In this document: positions 26,981 to 34,999 of the stretch, piece after piece
Layout of the letters: each line of letters opens with the position of its first letter
Position numbering within the stretch: the stretch's first letter is position 1
Assembly: GCF_009601025.1 (NCBI RefSeq)
Contig: NZ_WIVE01000004.1
Coordinates: 45,997 to 109,996, forward strand
From: Roseospira navarrensis
GTDB lineage: Bacteria; Pseudomonadota; Alphaproteobacteria; Rhodospirillales; Rhodospirillaceae
Direction: 5' to 3'
DNA: 64,000 nucleotides
Notes under the pieces: generated by a model
What the model was told of the DNA's origin: nothing
What the model saw: only the letters and a program-made list of their open reading frames with translations
Database searches by the model: none
Program-made: the position numbers and the translations under genes

Positions 26981-28159
26981 ATGACCCGTCGAAGCCTGAC
27001 CATCGGGCTTGTGTGGCACTCGACACAGTCACCGAACCTGGGCCTGGGCGCCCTGACGGTCGGCCACCTGGCGATCCTGGACGACCTGACCGCGCGCCTG
27101 GGCCTGCAGCCCCGGTATCGGGTCATCGGGGTCGGGGACCGCTCGCCGACCTACATCAACCGCGCGGACCTGACCACCAAGGGCCTGCGGACCAAGGACC
27201 TGGTGAACCCCGTCGGCGGACTCGCCGGGGCGGTGCGGGCCTGCGACGTGCTCCTGGACATCGGCGGCGGCGACAGCTTCACCGACATCTACGGCGCCGT
27301 GCGCTTCCGCCGCATGACCTGGACCAAGGTCATGGCCCTTCTGCTCGGGCGGCCGCTCGTCCTGTCCCCCCAGACCATCGGGCCGTTCGAGGCGGGCTGG
27401 TCGCGCCGCATCGCGGTGGCGGTCATGAACCGCTGCCGGCTGGTCACCACGCGCGACGATCTTTCCACCGCCTACCTCCGGACGCTGGGGGTGCGCGCGC
27501 CGGCCGTGGAGGCGACGGACGTGGCCCTGCGCCTGCCCTTCACCGCGCCCGAGCGCACGCCGGGCGATCCGGTCAAGGTCGGCCTGAACGTCTCGGGATT
27601 GCTGTTCGGCGGCGGCTACACGGGCAAGAACCAGTTCGGGCTGGCCGCGGACTACGCCGCCATGATGCGCCGGATCGTGGCCCGCTTCGCCGCCATGGAG
27701 GGGGTGGAGGTCCACCTCGTCTCCCATGTCGCCGGCGACCACATCGGGGTCGAGGACGATCACACCGCCTGCCGGGCGCTGGCGTCCGAGGTCCCGGGAA
27801 CGGTCTGCGTGCCCCCCTTCCCCGACCCGGTGGCCGCCAAGTCGTACATCGCGGGCCTGGATTTCTTCGCCGGCGCGCGGATGCACGCCTGCATCGCCGC
27901 CTTCTCGGCCGGCGTGCCGGTGGTGCCCATGGCCTACAGCCGCAAGTTCAAGGGGCTGTTCGGCTCGCTGGGCTATGACCGGGTGGTGGACTGCCGCGCC
28001 GACAGCGCCGAGACCATCGAGGCCGCGCTGTTCGATGCCTTCGCCGACCGCGCGGCGCTGGCCGCGCAGGTGCGCGCCGGGGCCGAGCGGGGCCTCGCGC
28101 GCCTGCGCGCCTACGAGGATGCACTGACCCCCATCCTGGAGGAGGCCGCGCAGCGATGA
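26981..28159 (+). CDS. Polysaccharide pyruvyltransferase family protein
   Basis: A 392-residue GT-B-like protein of the polysaccharide pyruvyltransferase/CsaB-WcaK family. The N-terminal part has SPNLGLGALTVGHLAILDDL and LLDIGGGDSFTDIYG; the C-terminal half has DFFAGARMHACIAAFSAGVPVVPMAYSRKFKGLF, the donor-side motif. Such enzymes add pyruvate ketals from PEP to glycans. The ATG at 26981 follows AAAGGGGG. It overlaps the FrhB-type gene by 4 nt. No glycosyltransferase is nearby, so the glycan acceptor is unknown. Confidence 0.88.
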   Translation: MTRRSLTIGLVWHSTQSPNLGLGALTVGHLAILDDLTARLGLQPRYRVIGVGDRSPTYINRADLTTKGLRTKDLVNPVGGLAGAVRACDVLLDIGGGDSFTDIYGAVRFRRMTWTKVMALLLGRPLVLSPQTIGPFEAGWSRRIAVAVMNRCRLVTTRDDLSTAYLRTLGVRAPAVEATDVALRLPFTAPERTPGDPVKVGLNVSGLLFGGGYTGKNQFGLAADYAAMMRRIVARFAAMEGVEVHLVSHVAGDHIGVEDDHTACRALASEVPGTVCVPPFPDPVAAKSYIAGLDFFAGARMHACIAAFSAGVPVVPMAYSRKFKGLFGSLGYDRVVDCRADSAETIEAALFDAFADRAALAAQVRAGAERGLARLRAYEDALTPILEEAAQR

Positions 28160-29394
28160 CCGCGTCCGGGACCCGCCCCCGCCCGTCGCCCGCGCTTCGG
28201 CGGGTCGATCAGGGTCACCTGTGCGCCGGGTGCGGGGCGTGTGCGGCGCTGGCCCCGACGGCGGTCCGGATGGTGGAACAGGACGGATACCTGCGGCCCG
28301 ACCAGACCGGCCCCCTGGACGCCGCCACCGACGCCCGCATCGCCCGGGTCTGCCCGGGCCTGACCCTGGACCAGCGCGCCGGCGACCGGCCGAACCATGT
28401 GCTCTGGGGTCCGGTCCTGGATGCGCGCCTGGGGCACGCCACGGACCCGGCCCTACGCCATGCCGCCTCGTCCGGCGGGGCGCTTTCGGCGGTGCTGGTG
28501 CATCTGCTGGAGACGGGGGCGGTGGATGCCGTGGTGCAGACAACCGCGTCCGACACCAACCCGGTGGGCACCCGCGCGGTGATCTCGCGCACGGCGGCCG
28601 AGGTGCTGGCCGCCGCCGGGTCGCGCTACGCGCCCTCGGCGCCGCTGGCGAACCTGCCGGCGCTGCTGGACTCGGCCGAGCGGTTCGCCTTCGTCGGCAA
28701 ACCCTGCGACTGCGCCGCACTGCGGGCGCTGGCGCGCGAGGATACCCGCGTCGGCGCCCGGTTCCCCGTCGTGATCTCGTTCTTCTGCGCCGGGGTGCCC
28801 AGTCTGCGCGGCGGCGAAGCGGTGCTGGCCGCCCTGGGCGCCGACAGGGGGGCGGTGACGGCCTTCCGCTACCGGGGCAACGGCTGGCCGGGCCGGGCCA
28901 CCGCCACCCTGGCCGACGGATCGGACCGATCCATGACCTACGCCGAGAGCTGGGGCGGCATCCTGTCGCGCCACGTGCAGCACCGCTGCAAGATCTGCCC
29001 GGATGGGACCGGCGGGGCCGCGGATCTGGTGTGCGCCGATGCCTGGGAAACCGACGCCAAGGGGTATCCGCTGTTCGAGGAAAAGCCGGGCGTGTCGCTG
29101 GTGATGGCCCGCACCGAAACGGGCGCGGACCTCATGCGGGCGGCCGAGCAGTCCGGGCATCTGGTCACCGGCCCGTTCGACCTGGAAACCCTGGCGCCGA
29201 TCCAGCCCGGGCAGTCCGGGCGCAAGACCGTGCTGGCCGCCCGGCTGGCCGCGCTGCGCCTGTGCGGGCGGCCGGTGCCCCGGATGCGTGGCTTCCACAT
29301 CCTGCGGGCGGCCCGCCGGGCCCGGTCCGCCGCGCTGGCGCGCAACTTCCTGGGGATGGTGCGGCGGGCCCTGCGACCCCGGACGGCGGGCTGA
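28156..29394 (+). CDS. Coenzyme F420 hydrogenase/dehydrogenase beta-subunit (FrhB) family protein
   Basis: A 412-residue protein with the FrhB two-domain layout. A short ferredoxin-like cysteine cluster (CAGCGACAALAP) is followed by the N-terminal domain (RHAASSGGALSAVLVHLLETG) and the C-terminal catalytic domain (FVGKPCDCAALRAL, FFCAGVPS, CKICPDG, LVCADAW). F420 need not be the cofactor in proteobacteria; FAD and iron-sulfur clusters are expected. Proteins of this family often sit beside pyruvyltransferases in surface-polysaccharide loci with unknown function. The 4-nt overlap implies coupled translation here. The C-terminus is basic. Confidence 0.87.
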   Translation: MTASGTRPRPSPALRRVDQGHLCAGCGACAALAPTAVRMVEQDGYLRPDQTGPLDAATDARIARVCPGLTLDQRAGDRPNHVLWGPVLDARLGHATDPALRHAASSGGALSAVLVHLLETGAVDAVVQTTASDTNPVGTRAVISRTAAEVLAAAGSRYAPSAPLANLPALLDSAERFAFVGKPCDCAALRALAREDTRVGARFPVVISFFCAGVPSLRGGEAVLAALGADRGAVTAFRYRGNGWPGRATATLADGSDRSMTYAESWGGILSRHVQHRCKICPDGTGGAADLVCADAWETDAKGYPLFEEKPGVSLVMARTETGADLMRAAEQSGHLVTGPFDLETLAPIQPGQSGRKTVLAARLAALRLCGRPVPRMRGFHILRAARRARSAALARNFLGMVRRALRPRTAG

Positions 29395-29405
29395 TCCGGC
29401 GCCTG

Positions 29406-30170
29406 TCACGCCACATAATCGCTGTGGACGAAGCCGATGCGGCTGGGTGTCTCGGGCAGGCAGACCTTCCACCAGACCCGCCCCCGGTCGAGCACCGTGA
29501 GCACGGTCCCAGCCGTCAGCGGCCCCCAGGACAGCGTGCCGAAATCCGTGCCGGGGCCGCCGCGCACGTTCAGCGCCTCCGGGATCACCATGACCGCGTC
29601 GGGGTCGTCATCATAGAGGGCGCTCAGGTACCGCGCCGCCGCGCCAACCTGGGCCTCGGCGAGGTGCTGCTTGCGGCTCTGCGCAATGGCGCAGTCGCCG
29701 GGGTTGGAGCCGAAGAACGGCTCGGTCAGGATCGACGGGCGGACGCCCATCTGCGACAGGTTGGCCGTGCCGCGCCCACCGCTGGCCTCGTGCGGCGTCT
29801 TCACGCCCCGATCGCGCAGGCCGAGGGTTTCCAGGGTGGCGGCCTGCACCACCTCGGCGAGCCCCCGGGATGCCGCCGTGTGGTAGAGCGTCTCCGTGCC
29901 CGTCGCCGCGGGCGTGGCGGCGTTGAAATGCAGTTCGATGGCCGCATCCGCCCCCCACTCCCGGACCCGCCGATAGGCGCCGCTCACGCCGCCGTCATCG
30001 CGGGTGAAGATCTCCACCGACAGACTGTCCGTCAGGTGAGAGTCGGCGAAGGCCTTCATGCGACCGGCCAGATCCGCATTCCAGGCGTTCTCGCTCTGGG
30101 CGATGGGATCGACGGCGAAGGCGCCGGGGCGCGCGCCGGTGTGCCCCACGACAATGGCCAGCTTCTTCAT
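29406..30170 (-). CDS. Phage N-acetylmuramoyl-L-alanine amidase with SH3-like domain (endolysin)
   Basis: A 254-residue protein. Residues 1-180 are an Amidase_3-type zinc amidase: VVGHTGARPGAF carries the first His, ELHFNAA the second, with ILTEPFFGSNPGDC near the active site. Residues about 195-254 form an SH3-like wall-binding domain (ALNVRGGPGTDFGTL, WWKVCLP). There is no signal peptide, as expected for an endolysin released by a holin. The ATG at 30170 follows a G-rich Shine-Dalgarno. It is the last gene of the phage module and converges on the FrhB gene. Confidence 0.88.
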   Translation of the reverse strand: MKKLAIVVGHTGARPGAFAVDPIAQSENAWNADLAGRMKAFADSHLTDSLSVEIFTRDDGGVSGAYRRVREWGADAAIELHFNAATPAATGTETLYHTAASRGLAEVVQAATLETLGLRDRGVKTPHEASGGRGTANLSQMGVRPSILTEPFFGSNPGDCAIAQSRKQHLAEAQVGAAARYLSALYDDDPDAVMVIPEALNVRGGPGTDFGTLSWGPLTAGTVLTVLDRGRVWWKVCLPETPSRIGFVHSDYVA

Positions 30171-30270
30171 GTTTGTCCCCCCTGCCGTCGTCTCCAAGAC
30201 CCCCGATAAAGACACAGGATACCCGAACAATCTGCTCGGGCATAGTCGCTCTGCTGCGATGGAGTCACCG

Positions 30271-30579
30271 TTACTCATTCACCTCAAGGGCGCGGCGGCG
30301 GGTCTCGTCCAGCTTGGTTTCGATGCGCAGCAGGTGGGCGGTCAGGCGTGCTTCCACGTCCTTCAGCGTGCTGATGGAGGCATAGGAGCGCGCCACCTCC
30401 AGCTTGAAGGCGGACAGCGCCTCCTTGGTCTGGGTCACGGCGATGTCGGCGCGGCGCTGGGTCTCGTCCAGGCGGCAGTCGGTGTCCCGGCGGTTGCGCC
30501 AGACCAGCCAGAACAGGGCGCCCAGCACGGGCACCTCGACCGCCGTGACCCACAGCAGGTGGGACTCGGCTTCGAACAT
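30271..30579 (-). CDS. Phage membrane/coiled-coil protein, holin- or spanin-like
   Basis: A 102-residue protein. One N-terminal membrane segment (LLWVTAVEVPVLGALFWLVW, residues 8-27) is followed by basic residues and a long helical coiled coil to the end. Together with its place beside the amidase, this fits a lysis accessory protein (holin or inner-membrane spanin). The class cannot be decided from sequence. Confidence 0.65.
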   Translation of the reverse strand: MFEAESHLLWVTAVEVPVLGALFWLVWRNRRDTDCRLDETQRRADIAVTQTKEALSAFKLEVARSYASISTLKDVEARLTAHLLRIETKLDETRRRALEVNE

Positions 30580-30603
30580 GTTGGGTCTCCATGTGAGAAT
30601 GGG

Positions 30604-30936
30604 TCAGGCTGACCCGCGCGGCCCGTACACGCGCAGGTCGCGCATGATCCGGATGGCGTCGTCGATGCTGCGGGCGACCCGACGGTTCAACGGCTTGCCA
30701 TAAGGGAATGCGGCGCGACCGGACTCCTCCAGGTCAATCGACGTCCCGAAATGGGTGTCCGAATTTTCGCGACGCCAGGCCCACCAGTTGCCGTCGCCAT
30801 CCTCCAGCAGCGCAATGGCCCCACCCCCGGCGGGGTCGCGCAGGATGGCCTTCAGGTCGCATCGGCTGGGGTTCTTGTAGAGGGGCGCGGCCCGATCGTC
30901 GCGGAGCCCGCCACCGTCATCCGAGCCGGCGATCAT
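30604..30936 (-). CDS. Phage hypothetical protein, probable fragment of a polyvalent protein
   Basis: A 110-residue protein. The segment YKNPSRCDLKAILRDP and GNWWAWRRENSDTHF looks like a compact domain found at the ends of large phage polyvalent proteins; I give no function. Its first codons (MIAGS) lie in the end of the duplicated segment 30933-31196, so the start may have been created by rearrangement. It lies 24 nt upstream of the membrane/coiled-coil gene. Confidence 0.55.
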   Translation of the reverse strand: MIAGSDDGGGLRDDRAAPLYKNPSRCDLKAILRDPAGGGAIALLEDGDGNWWAWRRENSDTHFGTSIDLEESGRAAFPYGKPLNRRVARSIDDAIRIMRDLRVYGPRGSA

Positions 30937-31196
30937 ATTTGGATCCTTGATCCTAGGGTCGGCGCTTGGGCATCCGCATCATACCCACGCGGGTCGTCCG
31001 CACCAACACGTCCCCGCGGGAGGCGGCTTGCTCGTGCCGCCGCAAGAGGTCGGCCAATTCTTCCCTCTCCGCCTGCGACCACGTCCTTGGATCGCAATGC
31101 TTCGTCGCCGCCTCGATCTCTTCGTCTTCCGGCGACAGGGGGCGCGACGAGGGGATCCCCGTCGATGGTTTCGATGAGTCGTCCTGTGTCATCCAC
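30933..31196 (-). pseudogene. Truncated duplicate of the phage peptidase-associated segment
   Basis: An 87-residue frame with a GTG start matches the N-terminal part of the frame at 32103-32840 (VDDTGRLIETIDGDPLVAP, then GGDEALR, SRLP, RGYDADAQAPTLGS). One extra T near the end shifts it out of frame just before the position where the other copy continues into the HEVGH region. An alternative frame (MTQDDSSKPS, 30953-31192) is open in both copies. In the diverged middle it is less conserved (about 12 of 32 residues) than this frame (about 18 of 30), so this frame is the likelier ancestral one. Confidence 0.55.
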
Positions 31197-31335
31197 CGGC
31201 CCTCCCTTCGAGTCGCCCGCTTCGATCAGGCGAGACTTGACCCGCCCAATTTAAAACCCGCAAAGGGATACATCAACCAACACGAACACCCAAAAAAAGC
31301 GCGACACGGCCTTGGACGGACGCGGACAGGCGCCG

Positions 31336-31486
31336 GATTTCGGCCAGGGCTCCGAACCCAGATGACAGGGGTGTCATGGTCCGTGTCCCATCACGAGATC
31401 CTTCGCGCCTTTAGGGCGCTCGGGATGACAATATCTATTAAAAGTGTGTCATCCTGAGAGAGCGAAGCGACCGAAGGATCTCGGGA
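31336..31486. repeat. Dispersed palindromic repeat, core copy
   Basis: Inverted GGATCTCG ends (ATCACGAGATCC at 31390-31401 and CGAAGGATCTCG at 31473-31484) flank GTCATCC-type arms. The left part is the inverted counterpart of window bases 1-60, including ATGACAGGGGTGTCAT. Confidence 0.8.
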
Positions 31487-31685
31487 GGTAGGTTCGACCC
31501 CAACGGCGTCACAGAACGGTAATCCGGGTTCGGAGCCCTGGGATTTCGGCGTATTCTATCGATGCGGATCAAGAAACCGGATAGGATGCGGATCGCATCT
31601 GATACCCGCCGCACCCCTCAACATCCGGCCCGGTGTCGGGGGTCTTTTGGTCCGCCCCCATCTCTCTTTGTCCGGAGCGAGAAAG

Positions 31686-31883
31686 ATGACCGACGAAACA
31701 CCGAAACGAAAACCGGAACCCCTGACACTGTTCCCTAGATCCGGAAAAACAAGCCCGCATTTTTCGCCGGGAAAACCGCTTCCAATTGAGCCGCTAACTC
31801 TTGACGAGTATGATCGTGCACTGAAGGAAGGGCTCCCTGACCGTTCTCGACGCTCCGATGACACGGGAAACGACTCGTCCTGA
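31686..31883 (+). CDS. Small orphan hypothetical protein
   Basis: A 65-residue frame starting MTDETPKRKPEP with an AG-rich stretch (GAGCGAGAAAG) just upstream. It is the only plus-strand candidate in this part of the phage module and has lower-GC codon use than its neighbours. The sequence is hydrophilic, and PIEPLTLDEYDRALKEGLPD suggests a short helix. The family is not recognised and expression is unproven. Confidence 0.35.
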   Translation: MTDETPKRKPEPLTLFPRSGKTSPHFSPGKPLPIEPLTLDEYDRALKEGLPDRSRRSDDTGNDSS

Positions 31884-32102
31884 CTGCATCGTGCAGGCGG
31901 ACTCCTGACGCGATGACCGTTACGGCCCAACCACTGAGGCGCCGACATTAACGGGTGTCATCTTTGTCCCGCAAGCCTGTGGCTCCGAGGCCCAATAATG
32001 GCCACGCGCCCCGGCCGGGGCGGCCGGGGCGGCGTCCCGTTCATTGAGACTTGGGGGTCAGCCGTCGTGCATGGCCTGATCGCTCTGCGGCCCTTGCGTT
32101 CC

Positions 32103-32840
32103 CTATCGCCGGTCCTTGCGTCGAGGTCCTTTGGCGTCCTCGCGGTTGCGGTCGCGCAGGGCAAGGCCGGACGCCCCGAGTCCGCCGGCCACGCCGAGGG
32201 GGGCGCCAAGTTCGTTGAACTGGATGATCCGGTTCAGTCCGGGATCCCTGTTGACGGCATGCCGGATGCGGCGCGCGGCGTTCGGGAAGTGCTCCTTCAT
32301 GTAAGCCGGGTTCTGCATGTAGAGCCGAAGACCCTCCGCCATCTTTTCGAAGCCAGCCTCATCCGGGCTGTATCCCAAGTCTTCCGGGGTCGTCCACAAC
32401 TCAGGCGGGTCAGACCGTCGGGGCCTGACACGACTGTTCTGCATGTGGAACAGCAAACCGAACTCCGCCTCGGCCCCAGTCAGCGGAATGCCGTCCAGTC
32501 CCATGGCGGCATCGTCGATGGCGTGCCCAACTTCGTGCGCAACAACAGTCCCGCGCTGAGTACCTCTGAGCCGGCGATCATATTGGATCCCGGATCCTAG
32601 GGTCGGCGCTTGGGCATCCGCATCATACCCACGCGGGTAGTACGCACCAACACTTCCCCCCGGGAGGCGGCTTCTGCTAACTGCTTCAAGCGGTCTCTCC
32701 GTAACGCCTTCTCCGACCGCGAACACGTCTTTGAGTCGCAATGCTTCGTCGCCTCCTCCGCCTCTTCGTCTTCCGGCGACATGGGGCGCGACGAGGGGAT
32801 CCCCGTCGATGGTTTCGATGAGTCGTCCTGTGTCATCCAC
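32103..32840 (-). CDS. C-terminal part of a phage polyvalent protein with zinc-peptidase motif
   Basis: A 245-residue frame with a GTG start preceded by AAGGGAG at about 5 nt. It contains an HExxH zinc-peptidase motif in VVAHEVGHAIDDAA, followed by LYMQNPAYMKEHFPNAARRIRHAVNRD and a short hydrophobic stretch (GAPLGVAGGLGASGL). Such segments normally belong to the large multi-domain proteins of podoviruses, so this is probably a remnant rather than a full gene. An alternative frame (32597-32836, MTQDDSSKPS) overlaps it. The first 250 bp are duplicated at 30933-31196. Confidence 0.5.
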   Translation of the reverse strand: MDDTGRLIETIDGDPLVAPHVAGRRRGGGGDEALRLKDVFAVGEGVTERPLEAVSRSRLPGGSVGAYYPRGYDADAQAPTLGSGIQYDRRLRGTQRGTVVAHEVGHAIDDAAMGLDGIPLTGAEAEFGLLFHMQNSRVRPRRSDPPELWTTPEDLGYSPDEAGFEKMAEGLRLYMQNPAYMKEHFPNAARRIRHAVNRDPGLNRIIQFNELGAPLGVAGGLGASGLALRDRNREDAKGPRRKDRR

Positions 32841-32886
32841 CGGCACTCCCTTCGGATAATCCGCCTCGATGGGACGGACGGGGCGG

Positions 32887-33105
32887 TCACTGATCCGCCG
32901 ATCCCCGCTTCCTAACACGCGGGAACGAGTCCAACAAGTTTTCAGGGCCAATGTTGCCAAGGCCCCGCGTGGGTTGCGGCGCCTCGCCTGCGGTTTTCGG
33001 AAACGTTTCGACCACGGCTTCAGCCGCCTCGCCGAGTTTCCGGCCCCCGCGTCGGTGACGATGGATGTCTTCGGCCAGGACGCGTCCGACGCGCCGGCAG
33101 TCCAT
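32887..33105 (-). CDS. Small phage hypothetical protein
   Basis: A 72-residue frame starting MDCRRVGRVLAEDI with a good AGGAGA Shine-Dalgarno about 7 nt upstream. It begins 49 bp after the terminase stop in the same direction. The sequence is basic and partly helical. It may be the start of a formerly longer virion gene: the peptidase-like frame follows within 50 bp in another frame, which suggests a frameshift or deletion between them. Confidence 0.5.
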   Translation of the reverse strand: MDCRRVGRVLAEDIHRHRRGGRKLGEAAEAVVETFPKTAGEAPQPTRGLGNIGPENLLDSFPRVRKRGSADQ

Positions 33106-33154
33106 GGGTTCGTCTCCTGAAGGCTGAAGGGGAACGGCGCACGGTCGCCCGCTT

Positions 33155-34645
33155 TCACGGGCTCCAGTCCGTCTCGGCGGCGTCGATGGACCCGGCCCCG
33201 GGGCGCCAGTCGTCCGACGGCGCAGACCGGGCGGCGGCCCCGCGCCCCAGCCGCACGGGCTCGCTGGCGAGGCAGCCCGCCACCGCGTCCAGACCGTCGT
33301 CGTGGCCGCCGCCGTTGGGGCGCCACTCCCGCATTTCCGCGACAAAGGGGCTCTCCCAGACCGAGCGGTGCGCGTACAAAGCCCGTTCGGCCAGCACGGG
33401 ATCGAAGGCATCCACGATGCGCTGGGCCTTGGCGCGGGTGGAGACATGCTCGACCACCGCCGCCGCCACCCCGGCCTCGCGCAGGGCCTTGCGCAGCAAC
33501 CCGGGCAGGAAGCGCCCGATGCCGTTGGTCTCCACCGTCACGGCCGGCAGGTGCAGTGCCTCCAGGATCGCCGCCACCTGGCGGCACAGGTCAGAGGCCG
33601 CGTCGTCGCCCGCGTTCGCGGTCAGATAGGCGACCCGGTGCAGCCAGTACGTCCCGTCCTCGGCGGTGAACAGGGCGGCCAGCACCGACCCATCCCCGCC
33701 GCGCGCGGGATCGCCAAGCGCCGGGTCCCACCAGCACGACGCCGAGACCAGCCGCCGCGCGCCCAGGCGCAGCACGGGCCGACCCCGCGCCTCGCCGTAA
33801 GCCAGATCGTCGTCGTAGACGCGCATCCGGTCCGGATCCAGGCGGCTGTCGGCGATGTTCATCGGCCGCAACTGCATCTGGCTGGCGAACTTGTTCGGGC
33901 CCTGGCGGCGCCGGATGGTCTCGACGGTGGCCAGCGGAAAGCGGTCCGGCCAGGCGCTGCGGCCGGCCGGGTCCAGCAACGGGATTTCCAGGCGCGGGAA
34001 GCCGTCCAGGAACGGGGTGGTCTCGCCCGCCTCCGGTCGCGCCGTCCCGGCGTAGATGGACTGGTAGGCGTGCGGGGTGCCCACGTAGACCTGCACCCCG
34101 CCCGGGGTCAGCACGTAGTCCAGTTCCGACAGCCGGGCGCGCAGATGGGCACGCTTGACCACCGTGTCGCTGGTGTTGGGCACCTCGACATCGTCGCAGA
34201 TGATGACGTCGGCGCGCGTGCCGGTGATGTTGCCGGTCACGCCGCGCGCGACCATGGAGGGATCCCGGCTCTCGGTCGGCCGGACGACGGTGAACTGGTC
34301 CGCCGCCCACTGGTCCGGGCGCGGCGGCTTCAGGCCCGGGGTCGCCGGGTGACGCTCCAGGATGCGCTTGACGTTGCGTGCCATGCGGGTGGCAAGGCCG
34401 TGCTCGGCGGCCAATACCATGATCCGCGTGTCCGGCCAGTTGGCCAGCAGCCAGGCGCAGAACAGCCCGACCACGGTGGACTTGCCCGAGCCCCGGAACG
34501 CCATCAGCAGGCAGCCGCGCTCCCGGTCGGCCCAGCGGGCGGCCAGCCAGCGCGCCATGACGAGATGGTGCTCCGGCGTGCCGCGCCCCTGCACATGGTT
34601 CCAGATCCACAGGAACTCCGGGAACGACAGCCGGGGCTCAGTCAT
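33155..34645 (-). CDS. terL: Phage terminase large subunit
   Basis: A 496-residue packaging motor. The ATPase has Walker A AFRGSGKST (about 49-57) and Walker B DVIICDDVE (about 146-154). The C-terminal nuclease domain shows WWDPALGDPARGGDGS and VETNGIGRFLPGLLRKAL, with HDDGLDAVAG near the end. It is of the podovirus (T7-like) type. The start overlaps the small terminase gene by 8 nt. There are no interruptions, so it may be functional. Confidence 0.92.
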   Translation of the reverse strand: MTEPRLSFPEFLWIWNHVQGRGTPEHHLVMARWLAARWADRERGCLLMAFRGSGKSTVVGLFCAWLLANWPDTRIMVLAAEHGLATRMARNVKRILERHPATPGLKPPRPDQWAADQFTVVRPTESRDPSMVARGVTGNITGTRADVIICDDVEVPNTSDTVVKRAHLRARLSELDYVLTPGGVQVYVGTPHAYQSIYAGTARPEAGETTPFLDGFPRLEIPLLDPAGRSAWPDRFPLATVETIRRRQGPNKFASQMQLRPMNIADSRLDPDRMRVYDDDLAYGEARGRPVLRLGARRLVSASCWWDPALGDPARGGDGSVLAALFTAEDGTYWLHRVAYLTANAGDDAASDLCRQVAAILEALHLPAVTVETNGIGRFLPGLLRKALREAGVAAAVVEHVSTRAKAQRIVDAFDPVLAERALYAHRSVWESPFVAEMREWRPNGGGHDDGLDAVAGCLASEPVRLGRGAAARSAPSDDWRPGAGSIDAAETDWSP

Positions 34646-34976
34646 CCGCGTCGTCCTCCCGGTCGTCGTCGCCCCCCTCGCCCACGGCGGCGCGGGCCTG
34701 GGCCAGCAGGCCGGCCAGGGCATCCCCCTCCCCCGCACCGGGATCGGACAGGTCCAGCCCGACCCGCCCGGCCAGCTTGAGCAGCAGTTCCACATGGGCC
34801 AGCGCCGCCTTGCAGCCGCCCTGCCAGGCGGCGAACTCTTTCGCATCCTCCGGCACCGGACGGGCGGCGAAGGTGTCGTAGGCGTCCAGCGCCCGGTGCA
34901 GGGTCTCGGGCAGGGAAGCGCGCAGGCGGTCGCGCGCGGCCGACAGGTCGGCCCCGTGTGAGTCGGCGGCGATCAT
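34638..34976 (-). CDS. Phage terminase small subunit
   Basis: A 112-residue helical protein with an acidic tail (GEGGDDDREDDADD). The call comes mainly from its place immediately upstream of terL with an 8-nt overlap, and from its size and charge; no clear DNA-binding motif is visible. The ATG at 34976 follows GGAG; nine codons further upstream also read open. Confidence 0.7.
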   Translation of the reverse strand: MIAADSHGADLSAARDRLRASLPETLHRALDAYDTFAARPVPEDAKEFAAWQGGCKAALAHVELLLKLAGRVGLDLSDPGAGEGDALAGLLAQARAAVGEGGDDDREDDADD

Positions 34977-34999
34977 GGGAGGTCTCCGGGTATTGGGAC

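Larger units (their letters stand above)
31197..32102. other. Apparent insertion inside the phage lysis region
   Basis: About 900 bp interrupt the minus-strand phage genes. It holds a palindromic repeat (31336-31486), a short plus-strand frame (31686-31883) and lower-GC sequence. A repeated GATGCGGATC and the palindrome GATGCGGATCGCATC lie at 31560-31601. I see no transposase. Confidence 0.55.

Noticed and set aside
28156..29394. Evidence for F420-dependent metabolism
   Set aside because: FrhB-family proteins in proteobacteria occur without F420 genes, and none of the F420 biosynthesis genes is in the window.
30953..31192. Small protein MTQDDSSKPS as a real gene (also 32597-32836)
   Set aside because: The overlapping frame leading to HEVGH is better conserved between the two copies, so this frame is probably incidental. 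It is mentioned in the entries because it remains open in both.
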